64,000 nt of DNA from Bryobacteraceae bacterium (GTDB taxonomy: Bacteria > Acidobacteriota > Terriglobia > Bryobacterales > Bryobacteraceae), in assembly GCA_041394945.1 (NCBI GenBank), contig JAWKHH010000005.1, positions 372,001 to 436,000 on the forward strand, written 5' to 3'. Each line of letters starts with the position of its first letter. Within the stretch, counting starts at the first letter, position 1. The notes under the pieces were generated by a model, which did not search any database, was not told the origin of the DNA, and worked only from the letters and a program-made list of their open reading frames with translations. Below, piece after piece: positions 34,844 to 42,635 of this stretch. Both the position numbers and the translations under genes were made by a program.

Positions 34844-35859
34844 CAGGACCGGCTCCCGTCCACGAGCTTCTCCAGTCTTCGCAGGTCGTCGTAGTGGCCC
34901 ATCACGATGAGATTGTCGCCCACTTCCACCGTGGCGTCGGCGGGCGGGTTGAAGTCCATTGTCTTGTTGGAACGGCGGATGGCGAGGACGATGACGCCGA
35001 AATCGCGCCTGAGCTGCATGTCCTTCAGCGACCGGGAGGCGATGTCGGCGCCGGGACGTATCTCCACCTGCTCGATGCCGACGTCCATGCCCATGGATGA
35101 AGTCTGCGCGGTGACGTCGAGGAACTGGAACACGTGCGGACGAAGGATCGATTGCGCGAGCCGATAGCCGGTCATCGAGTAGGGCATGAACACGGCGTCG
35201 GCGCCGGCGCGCCGCATTTTCGATTCCGACGCCTCCTCGGAGACGCGCGACGAGACGACCAGATTGGGGTTGAGGCTCTTGGCTGAGAGGATCAGGAAGA
35301 GGTTGTCGGCGTCGGAGGAGAGGGCCGCGATGAGCCCGCAGGCGCGTTGAATGCCAGCTTCGAGGAGCATGTCGTCGCGGGTGGAATCGGCCTGGACGGC
35401 GAGCATGCCCATCTTGATGGCGCGTTCGACGCGGTCTTCGCTCTTGTCCATGACGACGAACGGGACGCCGGACCGCTGAAGCTCGGCCGCCGCGCCGCGG
35501 CCCACCCGGCCGAAGCCGCACAGGATGTAGTGGTTCTTGAGTCGATCGATCATTTTGCGATTCCGCCGCTTGTGGATGATGTCACCGAACTGGCTTTCGA
35601 AGATGCTTTGAGTGACGGCGCTGAAGGCGTATGCCATCACGCCCGCGCCGACGAGCAGTAGGAACGTGTTGAAGATCCGGCCGGCGCGCGTGAGCGGATG
35701 CACCTCGCCGTAGCCGACCGTGGTGATGGTGATCACCGACATATAGAGCGCGTCGAACACCGGGTAGCCCGAGAGCAGCACAAACCCGGCCGTGCCCACC
35801 GCGAGCAGCGCGGCGATCAACACGAGCACGGTGAGGATGCGGGCGGAGGTGCGCGTCAT
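34843..35859 (-). CDS. Two-TM potassium channel with RCK (TrkA-N/TrkA-C) domains
   Basis: A 338-residue protein. Two transmembrane helices flank a pore loop with selectivity filter TTVGYGE (about residues 46-52). A regulator-of-K+-conductance Rossmann domain follows (HYILCGFGRVGRGAAAELQ), then a TrkA-C domain at the end. This is an MthK-like ligand-gated K+ channel of the inner membrane. Its ATG overlaps the phosphatase stop by 4 bp (35856-35859) and its stop overlaps the nnr start by one base, inside a tightly packed operon. Confidence 0.93.
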   Translation of the reverse strand: MTRTSARILTVLVLIAALLAVGTAGFVLLSGYPVFDALYMSVITITTVGYGEVHPLTRAGRIFNTFLLLVGAGVMAYAFSAVTQSIFESQFGDIIHKRRNRKMIDRLKNHYILCGFGRVGRGAAAELQRSGVPFVVMDKSEDRVERAIKMGMLAVQADSTRDDMLLEAGIQRACGLIAALSSDADNLFLILSAKSLNPNLVVSSRVSEEASESKMRRAGADAVFMPYSMTGYRLAQSILRPHVFQFLDVTAQTSSMGMDVGIEQVEIRPGADIASRSLKDMQLRRDFGVIVLAIRRSNKTMDFNPPADATVEVGDNLIVMGHYDDLRRLEKLVDGSRS

Positions 35860-37733
35860 GCGGGAGGCGCCTCCGGCGGAAGAGCCGCTCGCTTCGCCCC
35901 GGCCCGGCGCGCGATCAGCATGGTTAGGTCATCCTGCAGTTCGCCGGAGCCGGTGTGCGCCGTGACCGCCTTGTCCACCTCCTCCAGAATCTGGTCCGAA
36001 GGGAGCGCGGCGGTCCGCACGAAGAGCGCCGCCAGCCGCTCTTCGCCGTACATCTCGCCGAACGAGTTCTCCGGCTCCGTGACGCCGTCGGTGAAGCCGA
36101 CGAGCAGGTCGCCGGGCTCGAGCGAGATGCGGCTCTCGGTGTACTTGGCGAAAGGAAACGCGCCCACCACCATCCCATTCACTTCGAGCGGCTCCGCCTT
36201 GCCGCCGCGAATGAGCAGCGGCGGGAGATGCCCGGCGTTGGTGTAGATGAGTTCGCCGGATGTGTGATCGTAGACGCCAAGGAAGAGAGTCGCGTACTTC
36301 TCCGCCGAAGTCGCCGCGTGCAGGTGGCGGTTGATCGTCTCCATCGCCAGCGCCACTTCGCCGCGTCCGAGTTCCTCGAGCTGCATCCGGAAATAGGCCT
36401 GCAGCGACGACATCAGCAAAGCGGCCGAGATGCCTTTTCCGGCCACGTCGCCGATGGCGATGGCGTAGCGCGAACCGGCCGGCTGATAGTCGTAATAGTC
36501 GCCGGAGACCATTCGCGCCGGCGAACATGCGCCGAACAGTTCTAGCCCCGGGATGCGGGGTACGGCCTGCGGAAACAACTGCGCCTGCACGCGGCGGGCG
36601 ATCTCCACTTCGGCTTTCAGGCGCTCGCTCTCCTTGGCCACTTCGAGCAGACGCTCCACTTCACCGGTCATCTGGTTGAAGGACCGGCCTAGGCCGGCAA
36701 CCTGATCTTCGCCCTTCTCCGGAATGCGCCAGGAGAAATCGCCCTGGCTGACGTGATGAGTGCCTTCGTGCAGATCGTCGACGGCGCTGGTAATGGTGCG
36801 CGTCACCGTGACGCCGATGTAAATGGATGCTGCCTGCGCCAGCAGGAACAGGAGTCCGAAAACCCAGAGCGCATTGGGGAGACTGGCGCGCCCGCCGCCG
36901 CTGGTGAGCACGCCGATGAGCGAGGAGAAGCGCGTGCGCACGCCGAGGAGGCCGCGTTCATGGCGGCCGGGCATGTCCCAACGCGCCACCGGGATCTCGT
37001 GTCCCCAGCGCAGTTCTTCGTCGAAGCGGTTCGTGGCGGGGGCGATCGGCACTGGCGGGTCGCTCTCCTCGGCCGGAATCGAGAAGTCAGTTTCGGAGGC
37101 CGGGTCGGGGAGCACGGAGACGGGGCCGAGGCCGGGGACGAGTCCGCCGAGCCAGCGCCGGGTGAGCGGGGAGTGAACGGTGACGCAGGTGGCGCCATTC
37201 ACCGCATGGGCCCAAACGTAGAGCTTGCCCTTCCGCGCCATGACGCCGGACGTGTCGCCCCATCCGGCGACGGGGTCGTGATAGGCGTCGTTGACGGAAG
37301 CCTCGATACCGGGATAGCGCTGCTGGAGCGCTTCGCCCATCGAGTAGGCGCGCTCGGACCGCTGGGCCACGCCGGAATGCGCGAGCATCCACGCGATGTT
37401 CCTCAGGAATTCCGTATGGTGTCCCAGTTCCGATTGCACCAGGTGCGCCGCCACCTGTTCGCCGAGGAAAATCGCCGCCTGCCGGGAAAGCGTGAGTATG
37501 AGCAGGATCGGGATGACGGCGATGAAAAGGTATACGACGGCGAGCCGGTTCCGTAGCCGCCAGATCAGAGGCCGAAGCAGGTGGCGGCCCAACCGCACGC
37601 CCACCACACCGCCCAATGCCACCATCGGCAGCGTGAGCAGCGCGAGCGTCGCCACCGCTCCGCTGAACCACGCGCCAACCCACACCGCCAGCGCCAATCC
37701 AAACAGGATCTCCGGCCAGCGGCGCCGCAACAT
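35856..37733 (-). CDS. Membrane-bound SpoIIE/RsbU-type PP2C phosphatase with HAMP
   Basis: A 625-residue protein. Two N-terminal hydrophobic segments, an extracytoplasmic sensor region (about 85-280), a third helix (LWVFGLLFLLAQAASIYIGV) and a HAMP-like linker precede a PPM phosphatase domain. Metal-site Asp residues are visible in VSGDYYDY, GDVAGKGISAALLMS, FTDGVTE and DDLTMLI. Such proteins dephosphorylate anti-sigma-factor antagonists in partner-switching stress control. No antagonist or anti-sigma kinase lies nearby. It starts 12 bases downstream of the LOG gene stop. Confidence 0.9.
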   Translation of the reverse strand: MLRRRWPEILFGLALAVWVGAWFSGAVATLALLTLPMVALGGVVGVRLGRHLLRPLIWRLRNRLAVVYLFIAVIPILLILTLSRQAAIFLGEQVAAHLVQSELGHHTEFLRNIAWMLAHSGVAQRSERAYSMGEALQQRYPGIEASVNDAYHDPVAGWGDTSGVMARKGKLYVWAHAVNGATCVTVHSPLTRRWLGGLVPGLGPVSVLPDPASETDFSIPAEESDPPVPIAPATNRFDEELRWGHEIPVARWDMPGRHERGLLGVRTRFSSLIGVLTSGGGRASLPNALWVFGLLFLLAQAASIYIGVTVTRTITSAVDDLHEGTHHVSQGDFSWRIPEKGEDQVAGLGRSFNQMTGEVERLLEVAKESERLKAEVEIARRVQAQLFPQAVPRIPGLELFGACSPARMVSGDYYDYQPAGSRYAIAIGDVAGKGISAALLMSSLQAYFRMQLEELGRGEVALAMETINRHLHAATSAEKYATLFLGVYDHTSGELIYTNAGHLPPLLIRGGKAEPLEVNGMVVGAFPFAKYTESRISLEPGDLLVGFTDGVTEPENSFGEMYGEERLAALFVRTAALPSDQILEEVDKAVTAHTGSGELQDDLTMLIARRAGAKRAALPPEAPPA

Positions 37734-37745
37734 CGCCCGGTTCGC

Positions 37746-38546
37746 CTACACGCGCGAGCGTGAAATGGCCGGCGACTCCTCTTCCGGATAAGCGCCCTTG
37801 GGCATGAGATAGTGCCGCGCGAGGCCGTCGCGCAGGATGTGAAACGCCGATTCGGGATCGTCGGCGAACTGGAACAGGTCGACGTCTTCCGGGCTGATCA
37901 TGCCGTGCTTCACTAGCGCGTCGAAGTTCAATATTTCCTTCCAGAACTCGGTGCCGTAGAGAAGAATCACCATCTTCTTTTCGAGCTTGCGAGTCTGCAT
38001 GAGAGTGAGCAGCTCAGTGAGTTCGTCGAGCGTGCCGAATCCGCCCGGGAACACCACCAGCGCCTTGGCCAGATAGGCGAACCAGAACTTCCGCATGAAG
38101 AAGTAGTGGAACTCGAAGCAGAGGCTCGGCGTGATGTAGGGGTTGGGCTTCTGTTCGAAGGGCAGGCCGATATTGAGGCCGACGGTCTTGCCGCCCGCGT
38201 CGGCCGCGCCGCGATTGGCGGCTTCCATGATGCCCGGGCCGCCGCCGGTGCAGACGACGAACCGCTTCTTGGGGTTTTCGAGGCCGTCGGACCACTGCGT
38301 GACGCGCCTCGCCAGTTCCCGCGCCTCGCGATAGTAACGGCCCAGCGGGCCATCCTCGGTGATTCGCGCCGAGCCGAAGAAAACCACGGTGTCGTGGACT
38401 TTCTCGTTCCGGAAGTGCGCCAGCGGATGAAGATACTCGGAGAGAATACGGAGACTGCGTCCGTTCTTGCTCTCGAGGAACCCGACGTTCTTATAAGCGA
38501 CCGGATTACAAGCCTCGCCCCAATCGAGCGGATTGTCGTCAGCCAT
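37746..38546 (-). CDS. LOG-family (TIGR00730-like) nucleotide phosphoribohydrolase
   Basis: A 266-residue Rossmann-fold protein with the defining motifs GGGPGIMEAANRGA and PGGFGTLDEL. These are the substrate and catalytic signatures of cytokinin-activating LOG proteins and bacterial PpnN-like enzymes that cleave nucleoside monophosphates to base and ribose-5-phosphate. The older label lysine decarboxylase is a misnomer for this motif. The first 8 bases overlap the lpxD stop. Confidence 0.9.
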   Translation of the reverse strand: MADDNPLDWGEACNPVAYKNVGFLESKNGRSLRILSEYLHPLAHFRNEKVHDTVVFFGSARITEDGPLGRYYREARELARRVTQWSDGLENPKKRFVVCTGGGPGIMEAANRGAADAGGKTVGLNIGLPFEQKPNPYITPSLCFEFHYFFMRKFWFAYLAKALVVFPGGFGTLDELTELLTLMQTRKLEKKMVILLYGTEFWKEILNFDALVKHGMISPEDVDLFQFADDPESAFHILRDGLARHYLMPKGAYPEEESPAISRSRV

Positions 38547-39585
38547 TATTCTCCTCTTCCTGTTTGCGCGAATCGGAAACGATTCTTTCCAATTGTCGCA
38601 CTGCCTTCAGAAGCTCCGGCAGCTTCGGGAAGGCAGCGACGGCGCGCCGCCATGTGGCTGCGTCGAAGGCGGGCGAGCCGGACATCACTGCTCCCGGAGC
38701 GACGTCGCCGCCGATGCCGCTTTGCGCGTAGACGATGGCGTTGTCGTGAATCGTGAGATGGCCGGAAATGCCGGCCTGTCCGGCGAGAAGAACGTTGCGG
38801 CCCAGGATCGACGAGCCCGCCAGACCGGTCTGCGAGCAGATGATGTTATCCTCGCCGACGACACAGGCGTGGCCGATCTGGACGAGGGAATCGACTTTGG
38901 CGCCGCGCTTGACGCGCGTCTCACCGACGGTGGCTCGATCGATATTGGTCAGCGCCTGGATCTCGACGTCGTCTTCGATCACGGCCGGTCCGCTCTGGAC
39001 GATCTTGTAGTGCGTGCCGTCGGCCTGTTTGGCGAAGCCGTAGCCGTCGCCGCCGACGACGACGTTGTTTTGCAGGATCACGCGGTGGCCGATGCGGCAG
39101 TGTTCGCGGACGACAGCGCCGGAGTGGGCGACGAAATCGTCGCCGATGGACGCGCCCTCGTAGATCACAACGTGCGGATGGATGACGGCCCGATCGCCTA
39201 CAGTGACGCGTTCGCCGATGACGGCATAGGGCCCGATCGAGGCGCCCGCTCCGATGGTGGCCGTCGCTGCCACCGAGGCCAGCGGGTGGATCACGGCCGG
39301 CGGCCGTGGCGGCTGGTAAAAGAACTCGAGCGCGCGGGCGAAATCGAGGTAGGGGTTCTCCGAAACAAGCGTCGGAAGTTCTGGAATCGGGGCCTTTGCG
39401 AGGATCGCGCCGGCGCGGCTGTTCCTGACCTTGGGCGCGTATTTCGGATTCGCGAGGAAGGTGAGCTGGCCGGGACCGGCGTGTTCCATGCCCGCGACGC
39501 CGGAGATTTCGAGGCTGGCGTCGTCGTGGCCGTCGCGGCTGTGAATGCGGCAACCGAGCCGCCCGGCGATACTTCCGAGAGTCAT
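38539..39585 (-). CDS. lpxD: UDP-3-O-acylglucosamine N-acyltransferase
   Basis: A 348-residue left-handed beta-helix acyltransferase of lipid A synthesis, starting at ATG 39585. The N-terminal uridine-binding domain is followed by hexapeptide repeats (IGAGASIGPYAVIGERVTVG and similar) and the catalytic His in LVQIGHACVVGEDN, then SQTGLAGS and GDVAPG. It adds the second acyl chain to UDP-3-O-acylglucosamine. No lpxA, fabZ or bamA is adjacent, so it is separated from the usual lpx cluster. It opens the minus-strand run lpxD-LOG-phosphatase-channel-nnr-tsaE. Confidence 0.95.
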   Translation of the reverse strand: MTLGSIAGRLGCRIHSRDGHDDASLEISGVAGMEHAGPGQLTFLANPKYAPKVRNSRAGAILAKAPIPELPTLVSENPYLDFARALEFFYQPPRPPAVIHPLASVAATATIGAGASIGPYAVIGERVTVGDRAVIHPHVVIYEGASIGDDFVAHSGAVVREHCRIGHRVILQNNVVVGGDGYGFAKQADGTHYKIVQSGPAVIEDDVEIQALTNIDRATVGETRVKRGAKVDSLVQIGHACVVGEDNIICSQTGLAGSSILGRNVLLAGQAGISGHLTIHDNAIVYAQSGIGGDVAPGAVMSGSPAFDAATWRRAVAAFPKLPELLKAVRQLERIVSDSRKQEEENNG

Positions 39586-39645
39586 GTTCGCTAAAGAATC
39601 AGGGTAGCAGGCGTGGTTTAGCATAAGACACAGGAGGAGAGTTTC

Positions 39646-40461
39646 GTGCGATATCTCTGGCTTTTGGCGCTGGTTCCGGTCGTGGTTCCGGCGCAGGATG
39701 TGGACCCGGCCGCGTTGATGAACCTGCGCTTCTATCCGGCCAACGGCGGCTTCATGGTGGAACGTCTTACCGGTTCGAACCTGCCGCCGGGCGAGTTGAC
39801 GTTCGAGGCGGTGGGCCCGGCGACGCAGGCCATGCCGCTGCGGCGGCGGGAGCTCGACACCTTCGCCGGTTTCGAAACGCTCGACCCGAACGGCGTGCCC
39901 GTGGTGCGGTTGGGCAAACCGGGCCGCTACGAGTTTCACGTAAAGCTGGCCGGGCGGGTGATCGGCAAGTACGGGTTCGAGTTGGCGCGGGCCGGCGGCG
40001 AGTGGACGCGCCAGGGCGACTGGGAACGCGTCGGATTCCTGGCCCAGAACGCGCGCGATCCGGAATCGCCGGCGGGCTTTCATTTCTGGGCGAGTCTCGC
40101 GGAGCTTCCGCCCGGCAAGTCCCGAGCGATGCTGACGGCGCACTGGATGCTCGGCGGGCGCGAGGTGGCGGCGACGCCGTCGCCGATGGCGGTGACGCAA
40201 CGGGACTGGCAGCCGTTCCGCGTGGAGTTGGGGACGAAGGGACCGAAAGGGAAGGTATTGTCCCTGAGCGGGCTCGCTGCCAATGACGGCGACTACGCGT
40301 TGGTGGTGAAGGCCGACGGACAGCCGTGGAAGACTTTCCGCGTGCGGGTGAAGGGTGGCAAGCCCGCCGGGTTGGCCGGGTATCCGGCGCACCGGCTCGA
40401 TACGTCGTCCGGGTCGAACTCGAGTTACAAGCTGATGGACGTGTATTGGGTTGCTCGGTAA
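39646..40461 (+). CDS. Secreted hypothetical protein, 271 residues
   Basis: Starts at GTG 39646, with AGGAGG about 8 bases upstream. The signal is MRYLWLLALVPVVVPAQ. The rest is beta-rich, with an early GGFMVERLTGSNLPPGELTF and a late DWQPFRVELGTKGPKGKVLSLSG region. No family recognised. It converges on bufC with a 25-base gap and diverges from lpxD. Confidence 0.75.
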   Translation: MRYLWLLALVPVVVPAQDVDPAALMNLRFYPANGGFMVERLTGSNLPPGELTFEAVGPATQAMPLRRRELDTFAGFETLDPNGVPVVRLGKPGRYEFHVKLAGRVIGKYGFELARAGGEWTRQGDWERVGFLAQNARDPESPAGFHFWASLAELPPGKSRAMLTAHWMLGGREVAATPSPMAVTQRDWQPFRVELGTKGPKGKVLSLSGLAANDGDYALVVKADGQPWKTFRVRVKGGKPAGLAGYPAHRLDTSSGSNSSYKLMDVYWVAR

Positions 40462-40486
40462 GTCCCGGAGCCGGAGCATAGCGCGG

Positions 40487-41242
40487 TCAAGGACGCGCCG
40501 GTCTTTCGATGGCGGCGAAGATGCCGGCCTCAGCCCAGTCGCGGAACCACTCGCCGAGGTTGGCGGGACGGGTGCGGCCAAGGGCTTCGCCGAGTGTGGC
40601 GCCGGCGGCGAGGGCGCCGAGCAGGCTGTGGGCGGGACGGCTGAGTTCGAGCGCTGAGACGGTGTAGTCGCGGCGGACGATGGCGAGGCAGGTGCGCTTG
40701 GACCGCGTTGAACTAGGCGCGGGGTAGAGATGGACGGGGTGGCTCAACGCGACTAGGCGAAAGGCGGGCACGGTGCGGAAGCGAAGGGCTGGAAGGTGAT
40801 CGGGCCGGAGTCCGGTGAGGGCTTCGGTACGGATGGGCTCGGCGTGCTCTTCGTCGAACACCTCGGTGAGCGTCAGTTCATAGCGGGCGAGGGCGGCGGA
40901 GAAGCCGGGCCTGGGGAGCCCTTCGACGGCGGCCAGGAAGGCGGGGAGCCGGTCGCCGAGACGGTTGAGGGTATAACTGCGGGAAGGGTTTTCGGACAAG
41001 TAGAGCCGGAGTAAGTCTCCGAATAACTCGTCGCCGAGGAACTGGGCGAGCAGGGGATAGTCGGCGCGGAGCGCTTCTTCGAGGCGGGCGAGATACATGT
41101 CGCGATAGATGGCGACGCGCTCGGCGGGGGCGAGAGTCCGCGAGGGCTTCACCCGGCCGCGGGCAGCGGCGGGCGAGACAGGGGTTTCGGCGGCAATGGC
41201 GTCCTGCAGCCACCGCTGCGTGGCGCGCAAGCTACGCGGCAT
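40487..41242 (-). CDS. BufC/HvfC-type DUF2063 partner of an MNIO enzyme
   Basis: A 251-residue protein. The N-terminal DUF2063 domain shows [33 protein letters not shown] and [18 protein letters not shown]-terminal wHTH-like region ends in [12 protein letters not shown]. In bufferin and HvfA systems this protein escorts the precursor to the DUF692 enzyme. Its start overlaps the bufB end by 11 bases, consistent with a single operon. The assignment is from domain type and neighbours. Confidence 0.85.
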   Translation of the reverse strand: MPRSLRATQRWLQDAIAAETPVSPAAARGRVKPSRTLAPAERVAIYRDMYLARLEEALRADYPLLAQFLGDELFGDLLRLYLSENPSRSYTLNRLGDRLPAFLAAVEGLPRPGFSAALARYELTLTEVFDEEHAEPIRTEALTGLRPDHLPALRFRTVPAFRLVALSHPVHLYPAPSSTRSKRTCLAIVRRDYTVSALELSRPAHSLLGALAAGATLGEALGRTRPANLGEWFRDWAEAGIFAAIERPARP

Positions 41243-42071
41243 GGGCGGATCCTTCGCGGTAGCGGCGGGCTTTCAGGGCCTCGGCGTGCACGACGTCGAA
41301 AGCGGGGATGGCTTCATCCCATTCGAGCAGCGTCGCGACGCCGCCAAAACGGCGGTGGGCGAGGCGGTAGAGCTCCCAAACGGCATCAATGACGTGATCG
41401 CTATGGGTGTCGAGAATGTGGGTGCCTCTGTTGGTGTGGCCGGCGAGGTGCATCTGGACGACGCGGTCGGCCGGGATGCGGGCGATGTAGGCGGCCGGGT
41501 CGAAGCCGTGGTTGAACGCACTCACATAGACGTTGTTAACGTCGAGGAGGATGCCGCAGTCGGACTCTTCGGCGAGGGTGGCGAGAAAGTCCCATTCGTT
41601 CCAGGTGGACGCCTGGAACTCGAGATAGGTGGACGGGTTTTCGAGAACGAGGGGGCGCTCGAGGAAATCGGAGACGGCGCGGACGCGCTCGATCGAGTAA
41701 CCGAGAGACTCGTCGGTGTAGGGCATCGGCAGGAGGTCGTGGAGGTTGATGCCGCTGACACCGGTCCAGCAGAGGTGATCGGATATCCAAAGGGCGTTGG
41801 TGCGGTGGGCGAGGCTTTTGAGCTTGCGGAGGTAGTCGAGGTCGAGGGGGTCGGTGGAGCCGATGGACATGGAGACGCCGTGGAGGACGACCGGGTAGCG
41901 TTCGGCGACGCGGTCCAGCACCCATGCCGGCCGGCCGCCGGTATCCATGTAGTTCTCCGAGAGGACCTCGAACCAATCGACGGGGGGCCATTCGGCGAGG
42001 ATGTGCGGGAAGTGGACGGTGCGGAGGCCGATGCCGAAGCCGAGGTCGGGAAGGTTCCAGCGATTTGCCAT
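41232..42071 (-). CDS. bufB: MNIO-family (DUF692) multinuclear iron oxidative enzyme, BufB-like
   Basis: A 279-residue TIM-barrel protein, full length for DUF692. Candidate iron ligands are placed as in the family: His64 ([10 protein letters not shown]), His99 (ISDHLCW), Glu144 ([10 protein letters not shown]), the [16 protein letters not shown] block (Asp177, Asn180, His188), QMHLAGH (His208, His212) and DTHSDH. MNIO enzymes convert peptide Cys residues to thiooxazoles or oxazolone-thioamides using oxygen. The adjacent 12-Cys precursor is the obvious substrate. The start at ATG 42071 has a pyrimidine-rich upstream region with no Shine-Dalgarno match. Confidence 0.9.
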   Translation of the reverse strand: MANRWNLPDLGFGIGLRTVHFPHILAEWPPVDWFEVLSENYMDTGGRPAWVLDRVAERYPVVLHGVSMSIGSTDPLDLDYLRKLKSLAHRTNALWISDHLCWTGVSGINLHDLLPMPYTDESLGYSIERVRAVSDFLERPLVLENPSTYLEFQASTWNEWDFLATLAEESDCGILLDVNNVYVSAFNHGFDPAAYIARIPADRVVQMHLAGHTNRGTHILDTHSDHVIDAVWELYRLAHRRFGGVATLLEWDEAIPAFDVVHAEALKARRYREGSAHAA

Positions 42072-42111
42072 GGGAGGAGAGAGGGGCGCGGGAAGGCGCC
42101 CCGTCGGTTGA

Positions 42112-42501
42112 TTAGGCCACGGTCTGCCGGTCGCGGCGGAGGCGCAGAGCGCTGGTTCGCGGGACGGAGCAGCCGCCCTTGCCCTTGCAGGAGTTCTTGC
42201 CGGCGCAACCGTTGTCGCCCGATTTGCAGCCGCCGAGTCCTTTGCACTCGTTGAGACCGGCGCAGTCGTGTTTGGCGGTGGTGGCGCAGCCGCCCTTACC
42301 CTTGCAGGAGTTCTTGCCGGCGCAGCCGTTATCGCCGGCCTTGCAGCCGCCCTGGCCTTTGCATTCGTTCATGCCCTTGCAGGCGTGCTTGGCGGCGGCG
42401 GACTTCTTGGCAGCGCCCTTCTTGCTCTGGGCGGAGGCGGCGCCCGCGGAAAGTCCGGCGATGGCGGCGCCGAGGGCGACGTGGAAGTTTCTGCGTTTCA
42501 T
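42112..42501 (-). CDS. bufA: Bufferin-like RiPP precursor with duplicated 6-Cys core
   Basis: A 129-residue secreted precursor. The signal [20 protein letters not shown] ends near ASA-QS at about residue 24, then comes a Lys/Ala linker. Residues 39-111 are two 39-residue copies (offset 117 bp in the DNA). Cys lie at 41, 47, 53, 60, 66, 72 and again at 80, 86, 92, 99, 105, 111, so the spacing 6-6-7-6-6 repeats exactly. Motifs are NECKGxGGC and [10 protein letters not shown] basic tail ([12 protein letters not shown]) follows. AAGGAG lies 6 bases before the ATG. Bufferin-type RiPPs bind copper after Cys modification. Length and doubling are unusual. Confidence 0.88.
   Translation of the reverse strand: MKRRNFHVALGAAIAGLSAGAASAQSKKGAAKKSAAAKHACKGMNECKGQGGCKAGDNGCAGKNSCKGKGGCATTAKHDCAGLNECKGLGGCKSGDNGCAGKNSCKGKGGCSVPRTSALRLRRDRQTVA
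42162..42383 (-). repeat. Two 117-bp direct repeats inside the bufferin-like core
   Basis: The segments coding for residues about 39-77 and 78-115 repeat at an offset of 117 bases. GAGTTCTTGCCGGCGC occurs at 42191 and again at 42308. Each unit is itself two similar halves (HxCxGxNECKGxGGC and [15 protein letters not shown]). Confidence 0.85.
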
Positions 42502-42635
42502 TCAATGCTCCTTGGGTGACTGGGGTGTCGTCATAGGGTACGTTCGACCGGTGGGATCCGGATGTTACGCCGCTCTGTAAACTCGCGGCTAAAATACCGC
42601 CCGGCCGCGCCGATGAGCGAGGAAGAGCGGCCGAT

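Noticed and set aside
42162..42383. The bufferin repeats considered as a metallothionein gene
   Set aside because: The Cys spacing (C-x5-C), secretion signal and adjoining MNIO/DUF2063 genes fit a modified secreted RiPP better than a cytoplasmic metallothionein with CxC/CxxC clusters.
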